Of a stretch of 64,000 nucleotides of DNA, positions 17,481-27,062 are shown piece after piece. Source of the stretch: ELB16-189 sp018266435. GTDB lineage: Bacteria; Bacteroidota; Bacteroidia; Cytophagales; Cyclobacteriaceae. The position numbers and the translations under genes are program-made. How positions within the stretch are numbered: the first letter of the stretch is position 1; every line of letters begins with the position of its first letter. Under the pieces are notes generated by a model, which saw only the letters and a list, made by a program, of their open reading frames with translations, had not been told where the DNA came from and did not search any database. Where the stretch lies: assembly GCA_030123525.1 (NCBI GenBank), contig CP126125.1, positions 1,798,001-1,862,000 on the forward strand, read 5' to 3'.

Positions 17481-18344
17481 TTATCCTTTATAACCTTCAA
17501 TCTTTTTTTTTAACTCCTCAGAAGGTTCAACCAATGGTAGTCGTACATGAGTTTTACATAACCCGAGCAGGCTCATCAGGTATTTAACACCCGTTGGGTT
17601 GCCTTCTTCGTACATGGGACCGTTGATGTCAAGCAGCTTAAATGCCTCGGTTGATGCTTTTGAAAAATTTCCTTGTGCTGCATAGCCGGTCATTTTTTTA
17701 AAGATGATCGGGTAGGCATTGGCCAGCACTGAGATGACTCCGGCCCCACCTATAGAGTAGATAGGCACAGTGAGCAGGTCATCGCCAGAGATAAGTAAAA
17801 AGTCTTTGGGCTTTTCGCGGGCAATTTTCATGCACTGCTCCAGGTTACCCGAAGCTTCTTTGATGGCCACAATATTTTTGTGTTGTGCCAGCCTCAGGGT
17901 GGTGCTGGCTGTGAGGTTGGATGATGTGCGGCCGGGCACGTTGTATAAAATTACCGGCACCGGTGAAGCATCAGCCACTTTTACAAAGTGCTGGTATATC
18001 CCTTCTTGTGAAGGTTTGTTATAGTACGGACTGACCGACAACAAGGCATCAACATTTTTTAAGTCAGTAGTTCTGATTTCTTCTAAAACTGAAGCCGTGT
18101 TGTTTCCGCCAATGCCGTACACCACCGGAAGCTTTTTGAAATTTGTTTTGAGTACAAAACGCAGTACTTCTTTTTTTTCTTCTTTGGTTAAAGTTGCCGA
18201 CTCGCCTGTAGTGCCCATCACCACAAAATAATCTACCCCTTTGGCTGTGTGGTTTATTATCCTTTTTAAGGAAGAAAAATCAATTGATCCATCAGCATTA
18301 AACGGTGTTACCAAGGCTACGCCTGTACCATGCAGTCTTTTCAT
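17481..18344 (-). CDS. dapA: 4-hydroxy-tetrahydrodipicolinate synthase
   Basis: First committed enzyme of lysine/diaminopimelate synthesis; condenses pyruvate with aspartate semialdehyde. The 287 residues form a TIM barrel. The active site is complete: Thr45-Thr46 in GTTGESA, Tyr134 and Arg139 in YNVPGRTS, and Schiff-base Lys162 in VAIKEASGN. Its start overlaps the stop of the DUF6913 gene by 4 nt, so the two are translationally coupled. Confidence 0.97.
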   Translation of the reverse strand: MKRLHGTGVALVTPFNADGSIDFSSLKRIINHTAKGVDYFVVMGTTGESATLTKEEKKEVLRFVLKTNFKKLPVVYGIGGNNTASVLEEIRTTDLKNVDALLSVSPYYNKPSQEGIYQHFVKVADASPVPVILYNVPGRTSSNLTASTTLRLAQHKNIVAIKEASGNLEQCMKIAREKPKDFLLISGDDLLTVPIYSIGGAGVISVLANAYPIIFKKMTGYAAQGNFSKASTEAFKLLDINGPMYEEGNPTGVKYLMSLLGLCKTHVRLPLVEPSEELKKKIEGYKG

Positions 18345-18850
18345 CGCAGTTGCTTAGTGTATTTTAACATGGTATCCATCAACCCTTTGTTGGTACCGTT
18401 TTGTTCGATCATTAACTCAAAGAAATCGCTTTCAACTTCGCGGTAACGGCCCACCCGGCATTTGGCTTTACTGTTGGCAAGCAGGTTGATTGCCAGCGGA
18501 TTTGATTCCCGATCGATGTAATACAAATAATCAAACGGAGTATCAGAAAATTTTTGAGCAATATCGGATTTGATCTCTCCCCAAAAACTTAAATCTTTTA
18601 TGGTAAAAAAATCAAACATGAATTCATAGTTCTCGGCTTTTAGCGGAAGGTATTCCAGTACTTGTACTTTTTTTCCGTCTTGCTCAAGCTGGTGTACAAA
18701 CTCTTTTATTTCCAAATGTTTTTGTTTGTCTTCCACACTAAAGAGCACACCCACTTGTTGGGCCTGCTTGTAGGGCACGCTGTTACGCACACTTTTATTT
18801 TTTTTTAGCGCTCTGCGTGTACGCTTCTCTAAAAAACTCATTCTAAACAC
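18341..18850 (-). CDS. conserved Bacteroidota protein (DUF6913-like)
   Basis: A 169-residue protein without signal peptide; basic N-terminus (KRTRRALKKNKS), then alternating helix and strand with KQKHLEIKEFVHQLEQDGKKV and YIDRESNPLAINLLANSKAKCRVGRY. This pattern fits the DUF6913 proteins seen beside dapA in Bacteroidota. Function unknown. An alternative start is the Met at 18841. It overlaps dapA by 4 nt and is preceded by a 7-nt periodic repeat. Confidence 0.7.
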   Translation of the reverse strand: MFRMSFLEKRTRRALKKNKSVRNSVPYKQAQQVGVLFSVEDKQKHLEIKEFVHQLEQDGKKVQVLEYLPLKAENYEFMFDFFTIKDLSFWGEIKSDIAQKFSDTPFDYLYYIDRESNPLAINLLANSKAKCRVGRYREVESDFFELMIEQNGTNKGLMDTMLKYTKQLR

Positions 18851-18856
18851 CGGGAA

Positions 18857-18898
18857 TTCAAAATTTAAAGTTCAATATTCCACATTCAAAAATCAAAA
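18857..18898. repeat. 7-nt periodic junction repeat (ligA-DUF6913 gap)
   Basis: Six heptamers in register: TTCAAAA, TTTAAAG, TTCAATA, TTCCACA, TTCAAAA, ATCAAAA. A related stretch in the opposite orientation (about 18915-18935, TTTTTTG, AAATATT, GAATATG) follows, so the 90-bp gap is a loose inverted pair. Confidence 0.65.
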
Positions 18899-18939
18899 AC
18901 CAATACCTGAATCATTTTTTGAAATATTGAATATGGGAT

Positions 18940-20949
18940 TTATTTGAGCAGTTGCTCAAATTCTTGTTCACTTATAATCTTCACTCCGAGTTTTTCGGCT
19001 TTTTCGCGTTTAGCCGGCCCTGTGTTTTCACCGGCTACTAAGAAATCAAGTTTGCCCGAAACGGATGAAAGCACTTTGCCTCCGTGGGCAACGATTACTT
19101 CCTTGAGGTGATCACGCTCATAGTTTTGAAAAGTGCCGGAGATGACAAAAGATTTTCCGCCCAATGCATTACTAATTTTTTCAGGTTCTTTGAATGATGA
19201 TTCAAACTGAAGCCCGGCTTTTTTTAACCGGGAAATTTCTAGTTGGTTTTCTTTTTGTTCAAAAAAATGATGAACGCTCTGTGCAATTTTTTCGCCAACT
19301 TCAGGGGCTTCGAGCAGTTGTTCGTAGGTGGCGCTCATTAAATTTTCCATGGACTTAAAATGTCTGGCTAATTTTTCGGCTACCGTTTTCCCTACGAAGC
19401 GTATGCCGATGGCAAAGAGTACTGCTTCAAAAGAAGCAGCCTTAGAAGCTTCAATGCCCTTCAGCAAGTTTTTAGTAGAAAGTTCTTTAAAGCCTTCCAG
19501 CCTGAGCACTTCTTCTTTGTTCAGATCGTAGAGGTCGGCTGGTGTTTTTACCAGTCCCAGGTCAAATAATTGCTCAATGGTTTTTTCTCCCAGCGAGTCA
19601 ATGTCCATGGCTTTGCGCTGGATGAAATGCACAATTCGCCCGGTGATTTGGGGGCGGCATCCCTTTTCGTTGGGGCAATAGTGATTTGCTTCGTCTTCGT
19701 GGCGGATCAGTTCTGTTCCACATTCGGGGCAGTGTGTGATGTAGCTTACCGGCTTCAGTTTTTCATCGCGCCTGGCAAGATCAACGGAAGTTACTTTGGG
19801 AATTATTTCACCACCCTTCTCTACAAACACATAATCGCCAATGCGTAAATCCAGCCGTTCAATTTCATTGGCATTGTGTAGCGAGGCACGTTTTACGGTA
19901 GTGCCTGCTAAAAAAACAGGTTCCAGTTCGGCTACGGGTGTTACTGCTCCGGTTCTTCCTACTTGATAGGTGATGCCATTCAGGCGGGTGCTGACACTCT
20001 CGGCTTTGTACTTATAAGCAATGGCCCAGCGAGGGCTTTTGGCTGTAAACCCCAGTTGCCGCTGCTGACTCAAGTTATTCACTTTGATCACCACTCCATC
20101 GGTTTCCAGCGGCAGGTCATTTCTTTTTTCTTCCCAATGTTCAATGTACTTCAATACTTCCTGAATGTTTCTGCACTTCTTATAGGTGGGCGAAACCTGG
20201 AATTCCCACGACTCCATTTTTTTGATTGCTTCTTCGTGGGTCTCTACATTATTTTCTTCGCCCAATAAGTAATAGAGGTAACAATCTAATTTTCGTTTAG
20301 CCACCTCAGCACTGTCTTGCATCTTCAGTGTGCCGCTGGCGGTGTTGCGGGCATTGGCGTAGGTTTCTTCGCCAATGTCTTCGCGCTCTTTGTTCAGTAG
20401 TTCAAAATTTTTTTTAGGCAAGAAGACTTCTCCCCGCACTTCAAACTTATGGGGAATGTTTTTGGATTTAATTTTTAACGGAAGTGTGCGAATGGTTTTT
20501 ACATTGGCAATCACGTCATCTCCGCGCACACCATCGCCTCGCGTGATGCCTTGTGTCAACATTCCGTTTTCATATTTCAAACTGATGGAGACACCATCAA
20601 ATTTCAATTCACAAAAATATTCGTAAGGTTCACCATCTAAACCTTTGGCTACACGCGAATCAAAATCTTTTAACTCTTCGGCAGAATAGGTATTGCCGAG
20701 CGAAAGCATTGGGTATTCATGGGCAACATTGGGAAACTCTTTGGTAATAGTTCCGCCCACGCGTTGGGTTGGTGAATCGGGAAGTTTCAGTTCAGGAAAA
20801 TCTTTTTCAAGCTGAATTAATTTTTCGAGCAACTGATCAAACTCATAATCGCTGATCTCTGATTTATTTTTTTGATAATAGAGATTGTTGTGATAGTTAA
20901 TCTGATCGGTTAGCTTTTGAATTTCTTTTCGTGTTTCTGGGGGTGTCAT
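18940..20949 (-). CDS. ligA: NAD-dependent DNA ligase
   Basis: Seals nicks in replication and repair; 669 residues, full length. The adenylation Lys116 is in CELKFDGV, the N-terminal Ia domain YxxxYY-type motif is YHNNLYYQ, and an OB fold follows. A four-Cys zinc finger (CPECG ... HYCPNEKGC), HhH repeats (LEGFKELSTKNLLKGIEASK, LLEAPEVGEKIAQSV) and a C-terminal BRCT domain (GGKSFVISGTF) complete it. It lies between rsmE and the DUF6913 gene on the same strand. Confidence 0.98.
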   Translation of the reverse strand: MTPPETRKEIQKLTDQINYHNNLYYQKNKSEISDYEFDQLLEKLIQLEKDFPELKLPDSPTQRVGGTITKEFPNVAHEYPMLSLGNTYSAEELKDFDSRVAKGLDGEPYEYFCELKFDGVSISLKYENGMLTQGITRGDGVRGDDVIANVKTIRTLPLKIKSKNIPHKFEVRGEVFLPKKNFELLNKEREDIGEETYANARNTASGTLKMQDSAEVAKRKLDCYLYYLLGEENNVETHEEAIKKMESWEFQVSPTYKKCRNIQEVLKYIEHWEEKRNDLPLETDGVVIKVNNLSQQRQLGFTAKSPRWAIAYKYKAESVSTRLNGITYQVGRTGAVTPVAELEPVFLAGTTVKRASLHNANEIERLDLRIGDYVFVEKGGEIIPKVTSVDLARRDEKLKPVSYITHCPECGTELIRHEDEANHYCPNEKGCRPQITGRIVHFIQRKAMDIDSLGEKTIEQLFDLGLVKTPADLYDLNKEEVLRLEGFKELSTKNLLKGIEASKAASFEAVLFAIGIRFVGKTVAEKLARHFKSMENLMSATYEQLLEAPEVGEKIAQSVHHFFEQKENQLEISRLKKAGLQFESSFKEPEKISNALGGKSFVISGTFQNYERDHLKEVIVAHGGKVLSSVSGKLDFLVAGENTGPAKREKAEKLGVKIISEQEFEQLLK

Positions 20950-21017
20950 TTTCTAAAAAAATGAATTCGAAATTAGAAATATTTAAATATACAGACACAA
21001 AGAAAACATTGCTAATC

Positions 21018-21713
21018 TTAAATGTTTTTCAAATTCAAAATCTGACAAGAAACCAAAGCTGCCGTTTCCGTTCTTAAACGGTTGGCGCCCAGACTTACTT
21101 TTTCAAAACCATTTTGAAGAGCCAGCTCTAATTCATCTTTCGAAAAATCTCCTTCGGGGCCAACAAGAATGAGATAATTTTTTTCAGGCTTTGCTGCAGA
21201 CTGAAGATGCCTTGGGTTTGAAGCATCAACATAAGCAATGAATTTTTGATCGGCATTCATAGAAAAAATTTCTTTGAAGGAGACCATATCATTAATCTTA
21301 GGAAGCCATGCTTGCTGCGATTGTTTCATGGCACTCACCGCCACTTTTTCAATCCGCTCACAATTGATCACTTTTCGTTCTGAATTTTTGCAAAACATAA
21401 AAGAGATTTGATCAACGCCAATTTCGGTCACTTTTTCTACAAACCACTCCATGCGATCTGCATTTTTAGTTGGTGCTATGGCGATGTGAACTTGAAAATC
21501 TCTTCTGGCAATTTGTTTTTTTTCAATGATTTCGAATTCACATTTTTTAGGATCGGCCCTGGTGATTTTAGCCACATAAAATAAACCCCTTCCATCGGTG
21601 AGGTCAATGGTTTGTTTTTCACCCAAACGCATCACACGAACCGCATGATGTGATTCATCTCTATCGAGGTAATGTATTCCTTCAGGAATGTTCGGTTGAT
21701 AAAACAGGTTCAC
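21018..21713 (-). CDS. rsmE: 16S rRNA (uracil-1498-N3)-methyltransferase
   Basis: SPOUT-class methyltransferase acting on U1498 of 16S rRNA; 231 residues. The N-terminal PUA-like part includes YLDRDESHHAVRVMRLGE; the SPOUT knot shows VEKVTEIGVDQI, LILVGPEGDFSKDEL and SLGANRLRTETAAL, which bind S-adenosylmethionine. It starts 3 nt after the acyl-CoA-binding protein gene, with which it is co-transcribed. Confidence 0.96.
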   Translation of the reverse strand: MNLFYQPNIPEGIHYLDRDESHHAVRVMRLGEKQTIDLTDGRGLFYVAKITRADPKKCEFEIIEKKQIARRDFQVHIAIAPTKNADRMEWFVEKVTEIGVDQISFMFCKNSERKVINCERIEKVAVSAMKQSQQAWLPKINDMVSFKEIFSMNADQKFIAYVDASNPRHLQSAAKPEKNYLILVGPEGDFSKDELELALQNGFEKVSLGANRLRTETAALVSCQILNLKNI

Positions 21714-21716
21714 CTG

Positions 21717-21980
21717 TCAGGCAAGTTCTTTTTTCAGGCGTTCGACCAAGTTCACGTATTCCTGCATGGCTTGGTCTTTGCCTGTTCCTTTTTTTTCTTT
21801 CCAGGCGTTAAATTTGGCAATAGCTTTGAAATCAAATCCACCCGGCCGCTCACCGCTTACATCGCCTTCGGTGGCTTGTTTGAACAAAGCATAGAGTTGT
21901 AACAAATCTTCGTTAGAAGGACGCGAGGGCAGTTCTTTGGATTGTGAAACTGCGGTGTTGAAATTTTCGAGTAGTGACAT
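21717..21980 (-). CDS. acyl-CoA-binding protein
   Basis: An 87-residue ACBP-fold four-helix protein that binds long-chain acyl-CoA in the cytosol. The family signature LYALFKQATEGDVSGERPGGFDFKAIAKFNAWKEKKGTGKDQA is clear, with the Tyr and Lys residues of the ligand pocket. It is small and complete. ACBP genes are common in eukaryotes and scattered in bacteria. It leads the rsmE message, just after the gltA terminator. Confidence 0.92.
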   Translation of the reverse strand: MSLLENFNTAVSQSKELPSRPSNEDLLQLYALFKQATEGDVSGERPGGFDFKAIAKFNAWKEKKGTGKDQAMQEYVNLVERLKKELA

Positions 21981-21993
21981 AAGTAAAAATTAA

Positions 21994-22016
21994 AAAGGCT
22001 GGTAATTCCAGCCTTT
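21994..22016 (-). terminator. terminator of gltA
   Basis: Arms AAAGGCTGG (21994-22002) and CCAGCCTTT (22008-22016) with a 5-nt loop; on the minus strand the hairpin is followed by TTTTTAATTTTT. It separates gltA from the ACBP-rsmE pair. Confidence 0.8.
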
Positions 22017-22039
22017 AAAGATAATGTCTTTGAAACTAA

Positions 22040-23326
22040 TTACCGCTTCTTAATCGGCACGTATGGCCGTTGGTTTTGCCCTGTGTAGATTTGTCTGGGG
22101 CGGCCAATGGGTTCTTTGTTTTCGCGAAGTTCTTTCCACTGGGCAATCCATCCCGGCAAACGGCCCATGGCAAACATTACCGTAAACATTTCTACCGGAA
22201 TACCGAGGGCGCGGTAAATGATTCCTGAATAGAAGTCCACGTTTGGATAAAGTTTTCGTTCGATGAAGTAAGAATCACGTAGTGCAACTTCTTCCAGTTT
22301 TCGAGCGATATCTAACACGGGGTCATTCACTCCTAATTTTTTCAGCACATCATCGGCTGCTTTTTTAATGATCTTGGCGCGCGGGTCGAAATTTTTGTAA
22401 ACGCGGTGGCCAAAGCCCATCAGCCGGAAGCCGCTGTTTTTATCTTTGGCCTTGGCAATCCATTTGTCAGTGTCGCCTCCGTCTTTGCGGATGTTTTCCA
22501 GCATAATGATTACTTCCTGGTTGGCTCCGCCATGCAGCGGCCCCCACAAGGCGTTGATGCCGGCTGAAATGGACGAATAGATACTTGCTTTTGATGAGCC
22601 CACAATCCGCACGGTAGAAGTAGAGCAGTTTTGTTCGTGGTCGGCATGGAGGATCAATAGCTTATCAAGGGCATCAGCAACTACCGGATCAACTTCGTAT
22701 TGCTCGGCCGGTAGTGCATACATCATTTTCATAAAACGGGCACAATAATCCAATGAATTGTCGGGGTAATTTACCGGGTGCCCCACGGCATTTTTATAAG
22801 CCCAGGCAGCAAAGGTTGGCATTTTGGCCAGCGAGCGCACGATGCTCAGATAAACGGCTTCTGAGAAACGGTTGGGGTCGAGCGACTCGGGGTAGAAGGC
22901 AGTCTGAGCACAGAACATGGAAGCGAGCACGCCCATGGGGTGTGCAGTGGAAGGAAATCCGTCCAGTATTTTACGGGTGTCCTCATGCACCATCGTGTGT
23001 TTCTTAATATCGTTAGAGAATTTTTTGAGTTGATCTTCCATGGGTAGTTCTCCGAAGATCAACAGATAGGCCACTTCTAAAAAAGTGGATTTTTCGGCCA
23101 GATCTTCAATAGAATAGCCACGGTAACGGAGGATGCCATTATCACCATCCAAAAAAGTAATGGCACTTTTGGTAGCCCCGGTATTTTTGTAACCTAAGTC
23201 GAGCGTGATCACACCGGCCTCTTCCAATAAATTGCTGATGTCGATAGCGGTTTCTTTTTCTGTTCCTTCGATCACGGGCAACTTGTACGATTTGCCATCG
23301 ATGATCAGTTCTGCGGTTTTGGCCAT
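22040..23326 (-). CDS. gltA: citrate synthase
   Basis: Condenses oxaloacetate and acetyl-CoA at the entry of the TCA cycle; 428 residues, the hexameric type II length. Catalytic residues are in ALWGPLHGGANQE (His), MGFGHRVYKNFDPRA (His) and LYPNVDFYSG (Asp). The N-terminal beta domain LIIDGKSYKLPVIEGTE is typical of Gram-negative gltA. It has its own terminator and appears monocistronic. Confidence 0.97.
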   Translation of the reverse strand: MAKTAELIIDGKSYKLPVIEGTEKETAIDISNLLEEAGVITLDLGYKNTGATKSAITFLDGDNGILRYRGYSIEDLAEKSTFLEVAYLLIFGELPMEDQLKKFSNDIKKHTMVHEDTRKILDGFPSTAHPMGVLASMFCAQTAFYPESLDPNRFSEAVYLSIVRSLAKMPTFAAWAYKNAVGHPVNYPDNSLDYCARFMKMMYALPAEQYEVDPVVADALDKLLILHADHEQNCSTSTVRIVGSSKASIYSSISAGINALWGPLHGGANQEVIIMLENIRKDGGDTDKWIAKAKDKNSGFRLMGFGHRVYKNFDPRAKIIKKAADDVLKKLGVNDPVLDIARKLEEVALRDSYFIERKLYPNVDFYSGIIYRALGIPVEMFTVMFAMGRLPGWIAQWKELRENKEPIGRPRQIYTGQNQRPYVPIKKR

Positions 23327-23512
23327 AAAATTTGTAGTTAATCTTTGGTTTTAAAGATAAAGGGTAGAGTCATTAGAAAAAAGCAGTGTTTGAAATTAAT
23401 TATAGACGGGAACTAACCGGACAAGCTATCCGTAATGTTGTTATTTTTATTAAAACCGAATGAAAGAAATTCGAATAAGGAAGACAACGAGGAGCCCGGA
23501 ACATTCATGGCA

Positions 23513-24280
23513 TCACCTGATAGGCCCTTGTTCATTTTCTTCGGCCCTGGGCAGGCTCAGCAGTTTGCCAATGATGAGCATGCCGTACAGATTGCCAAAT
23601 ACACCCTCGAGCGTGCCGATGTTGCGAATCAATTTTTCAGGCTGTAGGCCCGACTCTACTCCACCGAGGATACTAAAACTGAAATTGATACATTCTGAAT
23701 AATTAGGAAACCCCAACTCAATTTCTTTGCCGAGTCCCCCAATTTGTGAGATCGTGAGGATGTCGTACAAACTTCCGAATGAAATTCCTACCATTAAAAA
23801 CACGCACGCAGCACCCCACAGTTTGTCAGGCGTGAGTGTGCTGCCCGAAAATACATCACGCAGGGCAAATGAAATAACAATTACTTCTATGGGAAAAAGT
23901 AATCCATGCACAGTTAGTAACAGTGCCTGCCGATTGGCTATTTTGATGAGTTGGTAGTACGGAAACTCTGCCAGGATACCTAACCCCACCGACCCGACCA
24001 ACAATGTAAAAATGATGGCTAACAGAATTTTGCTTTGAGTCAGATTTCTTAGCATATCGAAAAGCAAGTACGTGTAGAGGGCACCAAAAAATGAAAAAAC
24101 AGAAATGATGAATTTAGAGCTATCGCTCGTAGAGTCTGTTAAAATAGGATCGCTTAAAGTCAGTCCGAAGGTTACAATAGCCACCTGTAAAATGACAATG
24201 TTGCGGTAGTCTTTGGCTTTCTCGCGCTGAAGCTCACTTCGTGAGAGCCAATTTTTCAGACTGAAAGAAGAGAAAAACAT
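23513..24280 (-). CDS. channel-like membrane protein with degenerate pore loop
   Basis: About 255 residues from the Met at 24280. It has six or seven hydrophobic segments and no signal peptide. The last two segments look like a two-helix ion-channel module: SECINFSFSILGGVESGL aligns in pattern with the pore helix and filter of K+ channels (YFSFVTLTTVGYGD), and RNIGTLEGVFGNLYGMLIIGKLLS with the inner helix (xLAILEALxGQLYLAVLIARLV). The TVGYG filter is replaced by GVESG, so potassium selectivity is not expected. The reading frame is open further upstream to 24394, but that would overlap the divergent kinase. Channel homology is inference from pattern. Confidence 0.55.
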   Translation of the reverse strand: MFFSSFSLKNWLSRSELQREKAKDYRNIVILQVAIVTFGLTLSDPILTDSTSDSSKFIISVFSFFGALYTYLLFDMLRNLTQSKILLAIIFTLLVGSVGLGILAEFPYYQLIKIANRQALLLTVHGLLFPIEVIVISFALRDVFSGSTLTPDKLWGAACVFLMVGISFGSLYDILTISQIGGLGKEIELGFPNYSECINFSFSILGGVESGLQPEKLIRNIGTLEGVFGNLYGMLIIGKLLSLPRAEENEQGPIR

Positions 24281-24393
24281 GATTTTGATAAATTTATCGC
24301 GTGAGCAAGGTGAAATCAGGTGTAAATGTTTTCTGACAAATATCATTTTTTTATTTTTTATCTTTAAACAACGTACAGTTTTTGCCCTTTTCA

Positions 24394-27009
24394 ATGCGCG
24401 CCATTTTTCTTTTGTGGTCTTTGTTTTTGTGGATGGTAGTTGGTGTCGCTTTTGCCCAACTACCCCATGTACCTTATGCCGACAGCTTACAGAAGGAAAT
24501 CCTTACCCTAAAAGATTCACCTCAAAAAGTTGATAGGCTCTGTGAGCTTGCCTATGCGTTTACAGAGGTAGATGACGATAAAGCAGTTCTCTACGCTGTG
24601 CAGGCTAAAGAAATGGCATTGAAACTGAATTATGTAGCCGGAATAAAAGAGGCATTGACCATTTCCGGAGTAGCCGAATACATTTTTGGCAATTATAATA
24701 GAGCACTTGACTTATACAGGCAATCGCAAAAAATGAAGGGCTCGCAAAAACCAGAATTGGAAGCCTATAATTTGATGTTGATGGGAAATGTCCATCGCGA
24801 TTGGGCCAACTTTGATTCAGCAGAATACTATTACCAACGGGCAGTTAAAACCATAGGCGAACAGGGTGACCCGTATTACCTGGGAAAATTTTACCGGGCA
24901 ATGGCCACGATTAAAGTTATACTGTGGCACAACGAAGAGGCTATAGAACTACTGAAAAAGGCTGAAGCGTATGCCATTCAAAAACCACGCGACTATAATG
25001 TATTGATGAACATTTGGGAAACGTATGGCATGGCCTATTATCAAATGTTAAAGCTGCCCGAAGCGAAACGTTACATGAACAAACTGTGCAATCAAGAACA
25101 AGTTAATATTGATCTGTTGATGCGCGTTTTGTGCATGCTGGCCAAGGCCGATGAATTTATTAATGAAGGCCGGTATGAAAATGCGCTGACCGCAGCCTTA
25201 GAAGCATTGCAGTTGACCGATGTACACCGCTACCCAACCTATCGACTGAAAGTCTATATGAAAATAGGGCGGATCTATGCCCAACTTTCGCAGTATGCGC
25301 TGGCTTCTCAATATTATTTTAAAGACCTGAAAATTGCCGAAGACTATAAGTTGCGATGGGAAGAGGCAAACTTGTATAGTTTTATGGCCTGGGTATCACA
25401 AGAGCAATTGAACCTCAGGCTGGCTTATTCGTATGCCACTAAATCCATTACTATTTTCAATACGATCAATGACCCTCACGGCAGTGCAGTAGCCGAAAAT
25501 ATATTTGGGCTGATTTATTATTATCAACACAAATACGATGAAGCCCTTTCAGCTTTTGAAAAATCGTTAAGCATAAGAAAAGTGTTGGGCAATGCGAGCG
25601 ATGTTTCGGGCATCGGGTATAACATGGCGATGGTTTATGAAGCCATGGGCAATTATTCTAAAGCCTATACGCTTTATAAAGAAAGCCTGGAGACGGATGA
25701 AAAATTTAATACTCCAAAAGAGGTAAGTATTTCTTGCAATGGTCTTGCTACCCTTTTAATCGAAATGGGCAATTACCCTGAGGCAGAACACTATTTAGCA
25801 AAAGCCCTGACCATTTCATTGAAAACGGGAGAAAAAAACGAACGAAAAAATACGTATTTGAATTTTGCCAGGCTGAATGAAAAACTGGGCGATTATAAAA
25901 AAGCTGTTATTTTTCACAACCGATATGTAGAACTGAGCGATAGCATTGCTTCAGAAAGCAATAACTACAAGCTTGCTGAACTTCATGCGCTTTATGAGGT
26001 AGAACGAAAAGAAGCTGAGGTAAAAAAAATCAGTCAACAAAAAGAAAGACAAGAGAATGAATTACGCTCGCAGATAGCTTTAGCCCGGCAGCAAAAAATA
26101 ATCATTGTCGTTTCGTTGGTAGCCATAGGGTTGTTGGTCATAACCCTGGGCATTGGGAATAAATACATTCGTAACAGAAATAAGTCACACCAAGCGTTAG
26201 AAAAACTGAACCATGAGATCATAGAAAAAAACGAAGAAATCATGGCTCAGTCAGAAGAGCTGAGAGAAGCATCAGAAACCATCAGTCATATCAACAAAGA
26301 ACTGGAGAACAAAGTAGAACAGCGCACCAGTGAACTAAAACAGGCATACAAAGAACTGGATACCTTCTTTTACCGGTCATCGCACGATTTCAGAAGACCG
26401 ATCACTACCTTTTTAGGGTTAGCCGGTGTGGCCAAGATTACGGTAAAAGACCCAAACTCACTGGAGTTATTTGAAAAGGTGAGCGAAACGGCAACCAGCC
26501 TGGACAAAATGCTGGCCAAGCTCCAATCCATCAGCGATGTGGGCTCGCAACAAATGATTTTTAAAGAAGTGCTGCTAAAAGAAATGATCGATGAAATACT
26601 CATCGGCTTTGCTAAAACAATTCAGCAAAAACGGATAACCGTTACCGTTTCGGTGCAAGAGCAACCCCCTCTGGTGTCGTATCCGGCCATGATTAAAATT
26701 GTAGTTGAAAACTTGATTGAAAATGCTATCCATTTTTGTGCAATGTTCAACCCCACCATGGCTATTCGTGTATCGGTTGATTTAGAAAACGCCATAATTG
26801 AAGTGGTGGATAATGGACAAGGAATTTCAGACGAGTATAAACACCGTATTTTTGATATGTACTTTCGGGCCAATGAAAAATCGAAAGGAAACGGGCTTGG
26901 TCTTTACATTGCCCAAAAGGCAATTAAAAGACTCAATGGTACGATTTATTTTAAGACCCAGTACGGAGAGGGATCGGTTTTTACCGTGGTGCTGCCCAAT
27001 ACCGAATAA
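24394..27009 (+). CDS. TPR-repeat sensor histidine kinase
   Basis: Membrane-bound kinase of about 871 residues. It contains a signal peptide (MRAIFLLWSLFLWMVVGVAFA), eight or more TPRs across roughly residues 50-520 in the periplasm, and a transmembrane helix (IIIVVSLVAIGLLVITLGIG, about residue 570). A long coiled coil (about 590-650) precedes a HisKA-type H-box with His664 in YRSSHDFRRPITTF. An HATPase_c domain follows with N-box ENLIENAIHF, G1 VVDNGQGI and G2 GNGLGLYIAQKAI. No receiver or DNA-binding domain is attached and no response regulator is adjacent. A TTG 12 nt upstream is in frame; the ATG is preferred. Confidence 0.88.
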   Translation: MRAIFLLWSLFLWMVVGVAFAQLPHVPYADSLQKEILTLKDSPQKVDRLCELAYAFTEVDDDKAVLYAVQAKEMALKLNYVAGIKEALTISGVAEYIFGNYNRALDLYRQSQKMKGSQKPELEAYNLMLMGNVHRDWANFDSAEYYYQRAVKTIGEQGDPYYLGKFYRAMATIKVILWHNEEAIELLKKAEAYAIQKPRDYNVLMNIWETYGMAYYQMLKLPEAKRYMNKLCNQEQVNIDLLMRVLCMLAKADEFINEGRYENALTAALEALQLTDVHRYPTYRLKVYMKIGRIYAQLSQYALASQYYFKDLKIAEDYKLRWEEANLYSFMAWVSQEQLNLRLAYSYATKSITIFNTINDPHGSAVAENIFGLIYYYQHKYDEALSAFEKSLSIRKVLGNASDVSGIGYNMAMVYEAMGNYSKAYTLYKESLETDEKFNTPKEVSISCNGLATLLIEMGNYPEAEHYLAKALTISLKTGEKNERKNTYLNFARLNEKLGDYKKAVIFHNRYVELSDSIASESNNYKLAELHALYEVERKEAEVKKISQQKERQENELRSQIALARQQKIIIVVSLVAIGLLVITLGIGNKYIRNRNKSHQALEKLNHEIIEKNEEIMAQSEELREASETISHINKELENKVEQRTSELKQAYKELDTFFYRSSHDFRRPITTFLGLAGVAKITVKDPNSLELFEKVSETATSLDKMLAKLQSISDVGSQQMIFKEVLLKEMIDEILIGFAKTIQQKRITVTVSVQEQPPLVSYPAMIKIVVENLIENAIHFCAMFNPTMAIRVSVDLENAIIEVVDNGQGISDEYKHRIFDMYFRANEKSKGNGLGLYIAQKAIKRLNGTIYFKTQYGEGSVFTVVLPNTE

Positions 27010-27014
27010 AAAAA

Positions 27015-27038
27015 GAGCGGTTTTGCCTCCGCTCCTTT
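27015..27038. terminator. terminator between kinase and histone-like gene
   Basis: Arms GAGCGG (27015-27020) and CCGCTC (27029-27034), 8-nt loop, with A-tract before and CTTTT after. It lies between convergent genes and can act on both. Confidence 0.7.
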
Positions 27039-27062
27039 TACATAAAAAATTGTGTGCTGAGG

